A DNA stretch of 64,000 bases, from the NCBI GenBank assembly GCA_032158295.1, contig CM063256.1, positions 6,496,034-6,560,033 on the forward strand. Reading direction: 5' to 3'. Source of the DNA: Pycnopodia helianthoides (lineage: Eukaryota; Echinodermata; Asteroidea; Forcipulatida; Asteriidae). Shown here in pieces: positions 31,857 through 43,141 of the stretch (positions are counted from its first letter, which is position 1; every line of letters starts with the position of its first letter). The notes beneath the pieces were generated by a model. It had not been told where the DNA came from, did no database searches, and saw nothing but the letters and a program-made list of their open reading frames with translations. Made by a program: the position numbers and the translations under genes.

Positions 31857-34800
31857 CTACATGAAGTCGTCCGAAGCATCGGAATCCATATCAGCGTTAG
31901 ATGTCATGTTATCTGCTGCCATCAGTGAAGAATAACTCCTAAAAAAGTAAACAAATGCCTTATTTAATAGTTAGAGACACAAGAGACACAATACCTCAAA
32001 CATATGAAAGTTTACTTGGTATATGTACTGCACTGGTACCAATGGTACCAAGAACCCCCAAATCCTGAGAAATATTTCCATGTGAAATGCTGTAACTGAT
32101 GGCTAGCACATCACGGACTAAACCCTCAAACGACAAGGAATAGCTTTGTGCAGTTTTCTCAAAACCTCAAAAAAGTGGTTGTGATTTCGACAGATTTCAT
32201 AAGGGGCTTTTGTGTTTCCTTCCAGATTCTGTTTGCTTATATCGATTCCAAGAAGCTGCACGGTGACAAAGTTCTTCCTGCTATTTAGAAATTGGTGGCT
32301 TCCTCCCTTGACCCTCACCTTTCCTCGGCTTCCTTTCGCCTCCTCTGGGCTTCTTCCTTTTCAATCTCTTTCTTTGCTCTTGTGACTTTCTTGGCTGCTT
32401 CCCGCTCCGCCCTGTCCCTGTCTTCCCGCTCTGCCTGTAGGTCTGGCATCCGTTCTTCTTTCGTCTTGTTCAGTCTATTGACTATCTCATTGATTCTCTT
32501 GTCAACTTTGACACTCAGTACCTGGTTATCCAGTTAAACAAGACAAGGAGGAAACGTTTACAGGCTTCTGCTTTCGAGAAAGAAATCTTATAAATTGATA
32601 AACCGGACTTCAAATGGCTACTTCAGCACATGAACATGGTAAGCGCAGAAAACTTGCATATCGGGAACACTTGAGGTTACCAGTCAACATTAAATGTACT
32701 ATGCAATACTTGCACGTATGACTGGTTCACCGCCGAGTACTCACTGTTCCTCGGCAAATAAATATGTTGAGAAATTATTTCTGCTTGGCAGCTCTATGAT
32801 GACATTGTGCATGAGGTGATTTGGGGCTATTTAATAGGTACAAAGCGCATCCATAAGTGTCCTGATGTAAACTATTCCATGTTCAAACAAACTGTTTTAA
32901 TTAGATGAGAAGTCTGGGTACAAGATGAGATCAATGGCTCTACCTAAACCCAGTAACTGGGGTGATGTACTCCTTTTTTTAAATTAATTTTGATATCTGT
33001 GGTCGTCTGACCGCAGATGTCAAAATTTAAAGGAGTACAGCACCCTAGTTACTGGGTCTAAGCTCTACCTACCTCCTTGTGTTTGTGGAATCCCACTTGA
33101 CCGACGTCCATGTCGGCTGTTTTCTTGAGGTTGCTCCATGGTGTGTATACGACATTGATGTTATTTGTTTTATTACCTAAACACAAAAGAAAACAATTTG
33201 AGGATTTCTGTGTTCTTGTTGAAGAAAACTCAAAGTTGAATTTGATTGCCGGGAAAAATTGAAATGTCAAAATATGAAACGAAGGTCCATTTTAACAAAT
33301 TGAATGAAAGTTCACTGTTTGATAACAAATGAAAGTAAACAATAAATAAGCTATGAGATACACCTGTTTGCTTCTGGCAGTGCCCTGAACAGTAATTGAG
33401 TACATTTCACTATGTATCATTCTATGAGTATAAGTATTGAACAAGATTTTCAATGGTGTATAGGGTGAGTGCTGTGAAGCAGCAACTTGGGCCTTGGAGA
33501 AAAACATTTTCTAGTAAAAACACAATCAACAGAGTCAACAATTAAGGGGAAAACAAATCAAAAGTGTCTGTTTCTTAATATATACATTTGTCTACTTTTT
33601 ACAAAAAATGATTGAGTAACAGTATGAACAGAACTACAGTTTCTGTTGAGAACTTGTGTGTTTATATACTTGTTGCATAATTTTCAAAGTACAAATATGT
33701 ATCTTGCAGACATATCTTAGGTGCATGGTTTTATTAGTTAGCCCCACTAGTGTAGCCAGACTAAATACTTTCTTGGCCACACTAGTGGGGCTAAGTTTTA
33801 GTCGGCGTACAATATGGGTGACTTCTGGTCACCCTGGTCACCGTGTTATGAATTATGAAATATTCCTTTGCCTTTCAATCACATGCACACACAAAAACAA
33901 CATTGTATTAAATTGAGCATACAACATCTTCTTGAATAAAAAACGTGAACACAAAGACAGAAAGGCATCTTACTGACCTGTAATGCTATTGGCCTTTACC
34001 AGCTGTGCACAATCCTCCAAGATGGTAGCTGGGATTGTTAGGATGTTTTCACCTTTAGGTAGTCTCAGGTAAACATGAGCTGAGGAATGCTTATCAACAT
34101 GGAACCTGGAGAGAGTTATGAATTCCGTTAAAAAGGAAACATCTTTGCTAAACTAGGGAATTTTTGAAATTCTGTCTTCTAGTCAGGCTTAAATCCCAAC
34201 AATGTCCCTGCTTGTGTGACTGAGTATATCATTATACTAGTGGGTGTAAAGGTTATAATGCAGTGATGCACCACATTGTTTTGGAAAGTCCTTCGACTGT
34301 ACCACTGCTGTTAAATCAAAATGGGTTTGAATTGAGTACTTTAGTGGATATGTGTTTCTCATTCTGAACAATCTGTGGCATCAATTGATTTGCGTGCCAC
34401 AGTCAGGGTTAGTCCCACCTTGAAAACATTAAAATTTGGTCTACCGTCTAACCAAACTAAAGGACTATCAAAACTAGAGAGGCCTGTCCCAACTATAGTT
34501 GGGACAATCATCCAGTTGGGATATATACTTACCAAATGTCTTCAGGGAATCCATACTTCAACAATTCTTCATCTGTGTGAACAAAATTTGAACAAAATTT
34601 GTTTATTAAACAACCAGTTATTTTTGTTGACAGGTACCCTGTGGAACAAGAATCATCCTTGTTATTGTCTAGTACATGGTGTGAGTTAGAATAGCCCTGT
34701 CACAAGTGTCAGCCTTGCCTCCTCTGTCCCCTACAAAAGTTATAATCCATGCCTAAACTTACTTTCAAATTTGTCAAGTCCAACATAGATGACATAACCT

Positions 34801-36011
34801 GAAAAGTAAAAGAAAAAAATATGAACACTTATTATTGTTAAATAAAGAAATAAACTGCAAGGGAAACCGACTGGGTATATTTAAATTTTGGGTTGAACAA
34901 AGAAAAATTGGCTAGAGCGGGATTTGAACCAACGACCTCCAGAAACGTGCCAGCACTCTACCAACTGAGCTATCTACATGTACGTAACCCTAGGCCCATG
35001 TTGGAGGTCTCCCTATTTTGTCAATATCTTTATTCGGGGGTGCCAGTCAGACTGAAGCCATACATTTACCATGGAGGTAGGATATACCTACCTCCATGAT
35101 ACAACCAACCGTTAACTGCCTGTACTGAGTCAGGGATCACACCTAGACCCAGTTACTGGGGGGCTGTACTCCTTTTTCAACAAATTTGACGTTTATCGGT
35201 CGTTTTGAAAAAGGAGTACAGTAACACTGGGTCTAGGATCACACCCAACCCAAGTTTACTTAAAAGCACAATTTTCACTGAAAGTGAACTCAAATATCTA
35301 ACAGATATTCAAGTGGTTTAAAGAATATTTGAACTGACTTTCAGCTTCAAACATTTTTTGTGCATCAGTGCAGTGCAACGGAGACCGATGCCTGGCCCGG
35401 CCCTAAACCGATCGATCCTACTGTCAGTGACTCTTGGCAACATTTTCCAGTGAGTTGACCAACCATTTGAAACCATTCGACTGCCAAGGTTGTGTACGGT
35501 GGCACAACTGTGCACAGAACTAACTGTGTACTGTGTATACATTCCCTCATGGTATCATATTGCAGGCTGACATAGTTTATCTATCATTCAAAACCACTTG
35601 AATGGTATTGAATGGGCAGACAGCAAGAGGGTTAAAGTACCTACCACCATGGCTACATTATCAACAGTTTAAACAGTACAGTAACAATTAACACTTCACA
35701 CTTTCACCACAGAACAGTTCACAGAACTGTGTGTACTGTCTGTTTATTATAAGATTTAGAACACATGGTTTAACAACAAAATCAAATGCACGGGCCGGAT
35801 GTGTCATGACTCATGCATGGTGTGAAGGAATTGTGAAGCACTGTCTGTAGAGTATGCTCAGTCATTCATGCCATGGATGGTCATTCAGTAATTCCCCCGA
35901 CGTTCCGACCCGAGTCCTGTGAATAAAACTCAGGAAAGTACCGAGTAAAATGACATTTCCCAATTTTTTTCTTAATTCACAGTTACCTTCACTTTTGAAG
36001 TAGAACACCAT
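31857..36011 (-). CDS. CCDC25: CCDC25 coiled-coil (NFACT-R domain) protein
   Basis: Small protein with an N-terminal NFACT-R-type domain and a C-terminal coiled coil; the human protein has been reported as a sensor of extracellular-trap DNA, and the domain links the family to nascent-chain quality control. Seven exons (36011-35987, 34798-34763, 34572-34533, 34105-33978, 33176-33073, 32521-32319, 31938-31857) give 205 residues plus TAG, against 208 in human. It starts [28 protein letters not shown] and [20 protein letters not shown] are almost identical to vertebrate CCDC25. Residues about 112-178 form a highly charged coiled coil, and the tail is serine- and acid-rich (DSDASDDFM). All splice sites are GT-AG with compatible phases. 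The start codon is 541 bp from that of divergent BLCAP, suggesting a shared promoter. Introns carry several MITEs and a SINE. Confidence 0.96.
32945..33061. mobile_element. MITE family E, copy 1, with 8-bp target duplication
   Basis: The element runs from TAAACCCAGTAACTGGGG to CTAGTTACTGGGTCTA and folds on itself through GGAGTAC/GTACTCC. It is flanked by GCTCTACC at 32937-32944 and 33062-33069. The right duplication is 3 nt from the exon 33176-33073 and covers donor positions +4 to +11. Confidence 0.85.
33736..33795. repeat. Small hairpin repeat
   Basis: TTAGCCCCACTAGTGT pairs with ACACTAGTGGGGCTAA around a loop of about 28 nt, in a CCDC25 intron. Confidence 0.8.
34835..34990 (-). mobile_element. 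tRNA-derived SINE
   Basis: On the minus strand the head reads TAGCTCAGTTGGTAGAG (A box), then GGTTCAAATCCCGC (B box), then the shared tail TTTGTTCAACCCAAAATT and ACCCAGTCGGTTTCC. The same family is at 53951-54110. It lies in CCDC25 intron 1. The acceptor stem does not close, so it is not a functional tRNA. Confidence 0.85.
35144..35235. mobile_element. MITE family E, copy 2, with target duplication
   Basis: TAGACCCAGTTACTGGGG ... ACACTGGGTCTA, folding through CTGTACTCCTTTTTC / GAAAAAGGAGTACAG. GGATCACACC flanks both sides (35134-35143 and 35236-35245). In CCDC25 intron 1. Confidence 0.88.
35417..35635. mobile_element. piggyBac-like MITE family F, copy 1
   Basis: CCTACTGTCAGTGACTC at the left and GACAGCAAGAGGGTTAA at the right. 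It is an inverted copy of 39919-40148 and retains the TTAA only at its right end. CCDC25 intron 1. Confidence 0.8.
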
Positions 36012-36552
36012 TTCGGCGAGTCTTTAAAAATCGCACACACACACACACACGATCTGTCTCCGTTCTCGGCATGCAGGTCAGAGTGTTTTTTTGCAAAGTG
36101 TTCACATCTCCTACACTTGAGGGCGCCCTCCACTATCGTGATTTTGTTGTTTTCTACACATTTTCAATCTTCTAAAAAGTGGTTAAAATTCATAATTAAA
36201 ACATGATTTCCGAATTTATTTTATTAAAAGAAAGAAATGTTACATTTTGTTTAAATAACAGCATATCAATGCGCTCACTTAAATGATATTTTTACCCTCA
36301 AAAAAATCATCGGACCTTCTGCTTTTATGGCCGAGAATGGTACCTTGACTGCACACAAAAATTCGTCACGGGTTGTTGCAGGGTTTTTGTAAACAAATGA
36401 GACCATCAAAGTCAGACTAAATGTGACGACGGAGCAGCTGCAGCGATTGCGTACAATAGAAACGTAGACCGACTACGGATTTGAAAGTGTCGACCAAACA
36501 TGTGAATTTCTTCCTCTGTAAAGTGTAAGCTACTTTCATCCAAGCTGTCATC
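36012..36552. promoter_or_regulatory. Candidate bidirectional promoter, CCDC25/BLCAP
   Basis: The 541 bp between the two divergent start codons must contain both 5' UTRs unless BLCAP has a distant non-coding exon. It includes a (CA)n run near 36035-36050 and no interspersed repeat that I recognise. No TATA box is placed convincingly. Confidence 0.5.
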
Positions 36553-36788
36553 ATGTACTGTTTGCAGTGGCTGTTGCCGGTGTTGCTGATGCCGATACCC
36601 CGGTCTGCATTGAAATGGGCCTGCTGCACAATTACAGCATGTTCATGATTTTGTATCTAGCGGGATTCTTCCTCGAGAGAAAACCGTGCACAATTTGCAG
36701 TGCCATGTTCTTCGTGGCACTCTCACTCATCTGCTACAACTGTACGGGGAACTGTATTTTCTACTCATGTGGAGACACATGTGACTGA
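36553..36788 (+). CDS. BLCAP: BLCAP homologue, frame broken by one base in this sequence
   Basis: BLCAP is a small, deeply conserved membrane-associated protein encoded by one coding exon in vertebrates and linked to growth control. The ATG at 36553 reads MYCLQWLLPVLLMPIP, nearly identical to the vertebrate N-terminus (MYCLQWLLPVLL). That frame then hits a stop at about 36646. The rest of the protein is in another frame of the same strand: HNYSMFMILYLAGFF, LERKPCTIC, then SLICYNCTGNCIFYS to TGA at 36788, with two hydrophobic segments and conserved cysteines. One missing base would join them; the CCCC run at 36598-36601 is the likeliest place because one more C gives a BLCAP-like reading. The C-terminus after YSCGD is shorter than in human. 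It is an assembly error, an allele or a true break; I favour error. Divergent from CCDC25. Confidence 0.88.
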
Positions 36789-37492
36789 GTGTTTCATTTT
36801 TGGACATGACAAGTTTTGGAACTAGAATGGTTGGACCTTTTCCCATTGTGTCTCGAATCTTTACACCACAGTTGACTTTGTCGTGGGAAAGGGGGAAGTG
36901 CAATACAACAATTTTGCATACAAACCAGACTGGCTATCTCATTGCAATGCATCGACAAAGATGAGTGTATATTTGCCTATCACTTAGCGGCATGATTCTC
37001 CTGCAATTCTTCATGCGTCGTTCTGCAAGAACATGACGTCTTGTACAAATATGAGTTGAGAAATGAGAATGTAAACTTGAGGATGCATTTGCATCCAATT
37101 TCCTGTCATCTTCAGAGCTAACACTTTAACTCGATACTATTTAACTCACTGTTTACCTACTATGGACCTAATTTGCAGAGTTTACACAGCGCTGACAACA
37201 ATCTCCTCCCATAGTTAATTTTTGAAGGTGATGGCGATAAGATGATGTTCTTCAAATCTTATGAATATAATTTGATTGACATTGAACGAATAACGACTAT
37301 ATCAACAAACTTGATTCATAAACTTTTGCGCAGGATTACAATGTGAGGCCTCAAATGGAATTGAACAGTGTTGTACTACCCACCATTACCAATTGGCGTT
37401 ATGCTGTACTTGTACTATGCTCTTCAAGTCTCAGTACTTTTTATAGTTTGATTGAAAAGGACCAGAATGGGCGAATTGGGATTCATCAACTT

Positions 37493-37642
37493 GGGCTGTG
37501 TCTGATTCTGAATCATACAATAGTCCACAAAGCATCCAAATGGAAATATCACACCAACTTGGAATTGGCAGCTCTGGCTGTTGCTAAGGGTGTTTCTAAG
37601 AGCAGTAGCCGTAGCCCAAGCTGCCAATTTGGATATGGCTTT
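37493..37642. mobile_element. MITE family A, copy 2
   Basis: GGGCTGTGTCTGATTCTG at the left and CTGCCAATTTGGATATGGC at the right, with the shared GCTGTTGCTAAGGGTGT and GTAGCCGTAGCC blocks. Confidence 0.7.
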
Positions 37643-38064
37643 ATGTGAGATAACAAGTTGAACAGCGTCTTTAATGCAGGGAATTTGCACTACCAAAGTA
37701 CCAAGTACTGTTGTGCTATCTTTAACTTTTCTGCAAATCTCAAGAAGTATAAATAATTTAAGGACTGCAGCAAGCAATTTTGATTCATCAAGCTTTTTGT
37801 GAAACAAATTAGCGTCTGGACGTCACGTAGATCCAGGAGATGATGGGAACCACCAAGTGGCTGTTTGACTTGTTATATCGTTGATTCCTGTTTGTTTATC
37901 ATCGTCGCTGCTAGGGTAATAATACCTCGTCTTAGTCTTACACAAGATTTTGAACAACCTCCGTCTACATTTTACCTGTATGTTGAATTGCTGACCTGGA
38001 TCATAAATTAAATCAAGGCGCTACTTTTATTCATTCATGTGAATGTATGTACGCCTGTATCTCC

Positions 38065-38181
38065 CCTAGCCCACCTTGTTGGGCTGTCATGGCTCTCTTT
38101 AACATCGGTCATATAACACTCATATATGTGTTATATGACTAATGTTAAAAGAGAACCATGACAGCCCAACAAGGTGGGCTA
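38065..38181. mobile_element. 117-bp hairpin MITE with perfect 8-bp target duplication
   Basis: CTAGCCCACCTTGTTGGGC and the following TGTCATGG...TCTTT pair with the complementary right arm ending GCCCAACAAGGTGGGCTA; only a few mismatches. GTATCTCC flanks both sides (38057-38064, 38182-38189), an 8-bp duplication as in hAT elements. Confidence 0.9.
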
Positions 38182-39918
38182 GTATCTCCGCCATCCCATC
38201 CTACCCATACATAGTACAATTGCCTTTGTTGAAGCAGGTGCTGAAAGTGAAAGGGATTCTTTATATTAATGATGAATTTACAACTTTATTCGTACATATT
38301 ATGAATATATTAAACAACTAACATGATGTAGCAGTTTTCAAAGTGCAAATCCAGATCTGGATTGTTGAAGGAATAGCTCCATTATGTAATTGTACATTTC
38401 TTTTCAGCATTCACAATAATTATGTAAGGATATTTTTATTTCTCAATACATTTAGAAAGATACAAAAATTGTTTAAAAGCTTTTAAAAAGTATGATAAAT
38501 CATAGCAACATTACCTAAAGATAGACATGTCACCATTTTCCCACATATGATTATAGAAAGAAGGGTTTCTTTTGGTTGCACTATCATCTTGGTATTAATT
38601 TGGGCAGTTTTTGGTCACCCACCGTAGTCAGTCATTTTGATTTATTTACACATATGGATTTATTTAAATTAGCATTTTTAGCATCCTGTCATTTTTTATT
38701 TACAGCCAGTTTGACACCCTGTTTCTTACTGTGGGATTTAACTCTTTTTTTCTTCTCCATACTAATAACTGATGAATCCGTTCCAATGGGTTTATTACAC
38801 AAATTTGTCATAAACTACAGTTCCCGGCCGCCATGTGTTTGCACATGTCCTTTACATGTAGGCCTTTGCAACTAATGTTTTTGTTTTGCTACAATTGTTT
38901 GTTGAAACAGTTTAATAATTTGTCATCTAACATTTTTAACTACAATTTTAGATAACTGAATCTGGGATTGAACCAGACAAGTTGGAAACTACCCTTCTCA
39001 CCATTACTTGGGCCTCTGTCAACAAGTAGCCTATACACAAAAATAATGTACTCTAAATGGCAATAGAATTAGAAAGAAAAAGCTGTATACAAGCAAAAGG
39101 TAAAACAAAACAAATATCTGAAACTACTTTTGTGTACATAATTTGTGATTCCAATTTGACACTATGAAATACAAATGAATTTTTCATTCAAGTTTCTCAG
39201 TTAAATGACATGTAACTATGTAATTAAGTAATCCTGTGGCTGTTTTATTTCAAAACTAAGAAAAAGGTGGCAAAAAAACCAGCTCAAAATTGTGTAGCAT
39301 TTTCATATAATCAAAAAAGATCAAGAGCGAAAGTTAGAAGGGTGTTGATAGAGAGTGCAAAATACATTTTATTACAGGCCTTTTCTTTCATTTCTTTTAA
39401 AAGTATACTGTCCCACAATAAACAAATGGCTCTGGAATTTGAAGTAGGCCTTCTCTGGAATCTGCCATTGGATTGGATGCTACTAATTATTATTAGTCTG
39501 TAATAGTCTCAAATCTGGAAAGACTGCCTGACATGCCTGAGTTTTTTTTTTTTGGGGGGGGATCAAAACCATCCTAGATTTTATTTGAACTATTGAATTT
39601 AACCCACAGCGTGGACATTTTTGTTCCTCAGCTGCATCAAGCTATTTTCAACAGAAATGAACTTGATGCTTTTGGCATCCATTAGTATTATGTCAACTTT
39701 GAATACAACTTGATCATAGTGCAGGGTGTTTGTTGGATAGTTCATTCCTGAGGCATCCTTGCACTTATGCTTGTTCACAAACACTTTGATTAGTTGAACC
39801 ATGGTTTAACAAACCTTGAAGTTGGGGCCTAACTTTTTGATCGATAATTACAAAAAATTCAGAAGTGTTAAAATACTAAAATTACAACTAAATGATAAAA
39901 AAAACATTATAAACTAGG

Positions 39919-40148
39919 TTTAACCCTCTTGCTGTCTGACCATTCAATACCATTCAAGTGGTTTTGAATGATAGATAAACTATGCCAGCCTGAAATATGA
40001 TACCATGAGGGAATGCATGTACAAAGTACACAGTTAGTTCTGTGCACAGTTGTGCCACCGTACACAACCTTGGCAGTCCAATGGTTTCAAATGGTTGGTC
40101 AACTCACTAGAAAATGTTGCCAAGAGTCACTGACAGTAGGAGGGTTAA
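39919..40148. mobile_element. piggyBac-like MITE family F, copy 2, TTAA-flanked
   Basis: TTAA, CCCTCTTGCTGTCTG at the left and CTGACAGTAGGAGGG, TTAA at the right. The body is inverted relative to 35417-35635. A TTAA duplication with a CCC terminus is diagnostic of piggyBac mobilisation. Confidence 0.85.
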
Positions 40149-41509
40149 TAGCAATCCTGTGGCGTTAACTATATTTTGCTCAAGTATTTTGCTTTTGTAA
40201 ATTTTGAAATTATGTGAAAATTATGACACAAAATAGTAATTTTCCCATTGAGCCTGTGTACATGTAGCATCTTGCCCGTCATTATAATGTACGAGGTCAC
40301 CACTCTGTAAACAAATGTAACATGGTCTATTGTTGGGGAAAAACCTGCCCTAAATCATCTTTCTTTGCTGTGGTTATCTGCTGGACTGGACCTTAATCAT
40401 GCTTTTATAGAAAAACATACATACATATAGTACTCACTTTAATGGAAATAAACCAAACAAACAAACAAACTTTACTCTTGGTTTCAGAAAAATCCAACAT
40501 TTTAGATTTACACCCTTGCTATCTGTCATGTCTGTCTATATACATGATATAGGTATTTATGTACAAATGTTTGGTCAAATGATAGCAATGCACCCCAATC
40601 TGGTCATCCCATATTGACACATAGTAAATGTTGAACTAACTATTTATGACTAGGAGCCTCCCAGAATTGTTTACAGCCACACCCAAAGCTAAACACCATT
40701 TCTGCTGCTCAACCAGCTTATTGGTCAGCACCAAACGTGATGCTCAAACTAAAGTTACTGTCCCAATTTGTGATTTGGTCAGTTTATGTTACAGTCAGGA
40801 TTGTTACAATTTAGGTAAAGGCTTATTCATGTGAGCAGGCCCAACTTTAGCAACTTCATGCATTTTGGGGCAAAACTGTGGTGTTTGCAAAACATGCAGT
40901 TGGAAAGCAGGTAGCAAGGTTGTACCTCACCGATTCCGGAGTTAAGAAAGATGGTCCTTACCTAGTCCCTACTGCTCTTGACACTAATTTATGTGCTCTG
41001 AAATTGTGATTCTACATTTATTTAATGCTGTACATTTTTGTAATTATTGTAACATAATATTGAATTAATATGTAGGGTGCCTTTGGTTGTTTTTCAATAA
41101 AGCTAATGCTTTCTTGTTATGGAAATACTCCTTTGTCTTAATTTGAGCTTTTTCACTTATCTTTGTCTCCCTGTGAAAAAAAAATTTGAATAAATCAAAG
41201 AAAAAGGCCATATAAGGCCCAAAATGAATAAACTAAATCTTAATATAAAATTTAAAAGTAAAAGAGAAATAATGGAAATATAGGGTAAAATACAAAAAAA
41301 CAAAAGTAATGATGAAAACTACGAAAAACGCTGCAGGGAGTTCATCAAAAGAAGTGATCCAAAAATAAAGTTAAAAAAACATTTTTTTCAAAAAGTTTAG
41401 CAAAGAAACAATGAAACAAAACAGTTCAAAAATTTGTGGCTCTTAAAAAAAAATAATAACACTAACAGACATATGGTTCAGCAGGTCAAAATTAAGTTCA
41501 ACAGTTCGG

Positions 41510-43141
41510 TCAGCCCTCGCCACCACCGCAACAATCACATGTTATAATTTGATCCTTGGTGGAATGATCTTGGCAAATGATTTCTCGGCAGGTAGAGCAT
41601 TTGACGGAAGTTCGCTTTCCCCCTTGTCTACGAGGCGGGCACTCGTGGCAAGAGCCCGAATGCTGAGCCTGTGCCGCCCCTGGAACGCGATTACATCTGT
41701 GTGCATGTATCTGCCGTACTCGGGGGAATGGTGAACCCAAGCATATTGAGGGAGTTTAAAGTGGTACGGCGCATTCCATTGCCGGGGTTGGCCACACGCA
41801 AATCGATTTGGGGTTTTCAGGGCTTGAATTTGGGGGTAAAACCCACAAGACCGCAGGGCTTGTAGCTCAAAATATTTACTGGACCGGAATTTTGAGTACA
41901 AGACCAGAATTGAAGTGAGAAGAAGAAAGCCTAAATAGGTTAATAATTGAACTATTTGAATTTGGAAAAGCACTAAGAGAAGATTTATCTAATTTGTATA
42001 TTATGGGTAAGTAGTCTTCGATAATCAATAGAATTGTATTTATCAGACTGAAAGTCAACATTTAAACACAAACACAAGACCACCGGACTTGTCCGGACAT
42101 GAGTGTACTGGCCCAATGCTAAAATCACTGGCCTCGGGCCTGCGGTCCAGTGTCAAATTCGAGCCCTGGTTTTACTAAGTCCATGATGAGGTCAGCATAG
42201 AAGTCATGCCGGGAATGCTTTGCAGACCACTGTGGATTTAGGCAGCCATACAGAACATACGCATTTATTGCTGCAAGATTGATGATGTTGTAAAACACTG
42301 CCTGAGGCCAGCTGCTGGTTCTATGGCAACAAGAGTACAGACTGCATGGTGCATCGATGATGCCAACATGACACTCCGTCTCTCCTTCAGGATGAAGGAG
42401 ACAAGCGTTCTTGTCTTGTGGTTTTGTCGTCAAAATGGAGCATAGTCAAAATGTCCTGGAACCGAGTACCAGACATGGTGGCCAAGCATAGTGGTCGGGC
42501 GAAAGAGAACGAACGTTTTCGCGGCCAGATTTTGTTAGGCCCAAGAAGAGCAGGAGACTGATCGCGGAATGCAGCTCCATCATGGACATGTCACTCCAAG
42601 CATGTCCCCTCTGTCTCAGGCCCTCCTCATTGGTGTGAGTCAGGATAATGTTTATCATCGCCGTGGTAATGAACATCTTGAAGAGCCGAAGCTTGGTGGA
42701 AGCACCTCCAAGATTTGTCGGCTCTGCTCTTTGAGTCAAGACGTTAGCCTGTCTTATTTGTGCTGCGGGTGGAGGATCAAGCATCCATCTCTCTCCCGAT
42801 GGAGCTGTGAAAGATGAAGGGGGCTGGGGCACAGATCCTGGCTGCTGGTCTGGAGTACGTTTTGCTCGTTGCCCCTTTGGCGGGATGTTCAAAGGTCTTT
42901 TTCGCCGAACTTCAGCGTCTGGGACAGTTGAATCGTCGCTGTCAGAGCTGCCATCATCCTCTGTGTCATCTCCATCATCCCCGCCATTATCGTAATCATC
43001 GTCATCACCCATTTCGCTTACTAGATCATCTCCAATTTCTTCAGATGCATTTGACCGTACATCATCGGGGCTGTCTTCTCCATCATCCAATAGGGTCTTA
43101 GGAGCAGTAGCTGGTTTAAATTGTTTGCTGGTTGAAGCCAT
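41510..43141 (-). pseudogene. piggyBac-type transposase relic, catalytic core missing
   Basis: Minus strand. The ATG at 43141 opens a 231-codon frame to 42446: an acidic, low-complexity N-terminus, a basic proline-rich linker, then LRLFKMFITTAMINIIL and MMELHSAISLLLFLGLT, typical of the start of the DDE_Tnp_1_7 domain. The next frame, 42433-42170, has the C-terminal part (SWPQAVFYNIINLAAINAYV, then RHDFYADLIMDLV). The roughly 250 residues with the catalytic aspartates are absent. After a MITE (41818-42168), 41740-41510 encodes a Cys-rich C-terminal domain: CHEC, then CSTCREIICQDH. Deletion, frame change and insertion make it non-functional as a transposase. I cannot place its terminal repeats. 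Confidence 0.85.
41818..42168. mobile_element. hAT-like MITE inserted in the piggyBac relic
   Basis: CAGGGCTTGAATTTGGGGG at the left and AATTCGAGCCCTG at the right, with internal CAAGACCGCAGGGC and GGCCTGCGGTCC near the ends. The flanks GGTTTTCA/GGTTTTAC may be a decayed 8-bp duplication. A shorter relative is at 51368-51500. Confidence 0.7.

Larger units (their letters stand above)
36789..41509. other. Region downstream of BLCAP
   Basis: It probably starts with the BLCAP 3' UTR; AATAAA signals are seen near 39417 and 41096. MITEs lie at 37493-37642, 38065-38181 and 39919-40148. Short frames elsewhere have no recognisable homology. 40640-41130 looks single-copy and ends in AATAAA, so it could be a distal 3' UTR. 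Confidence 0.45.

Noticed and set aside
36602..36636. A 35-nt intron (GTCTGC...TTACAG) that would also restore the BLCAP frame
   Set aside because: Far below the usual size of metazoan introns, and it would delete a segment present in the family; a missing base is simpler.
37343..37807. Open frames of 101 and 127 codons on opposite strands downstream of BLCAP
   Set aside because: They overlap a family A MITE on both strands and show no conserved domain.
41510..43141. A functional piggyBac-derived (PGBD) host gene
   Set aside because: The catalytic core is missing, frames change, and a MITE interrupts the 3' part.
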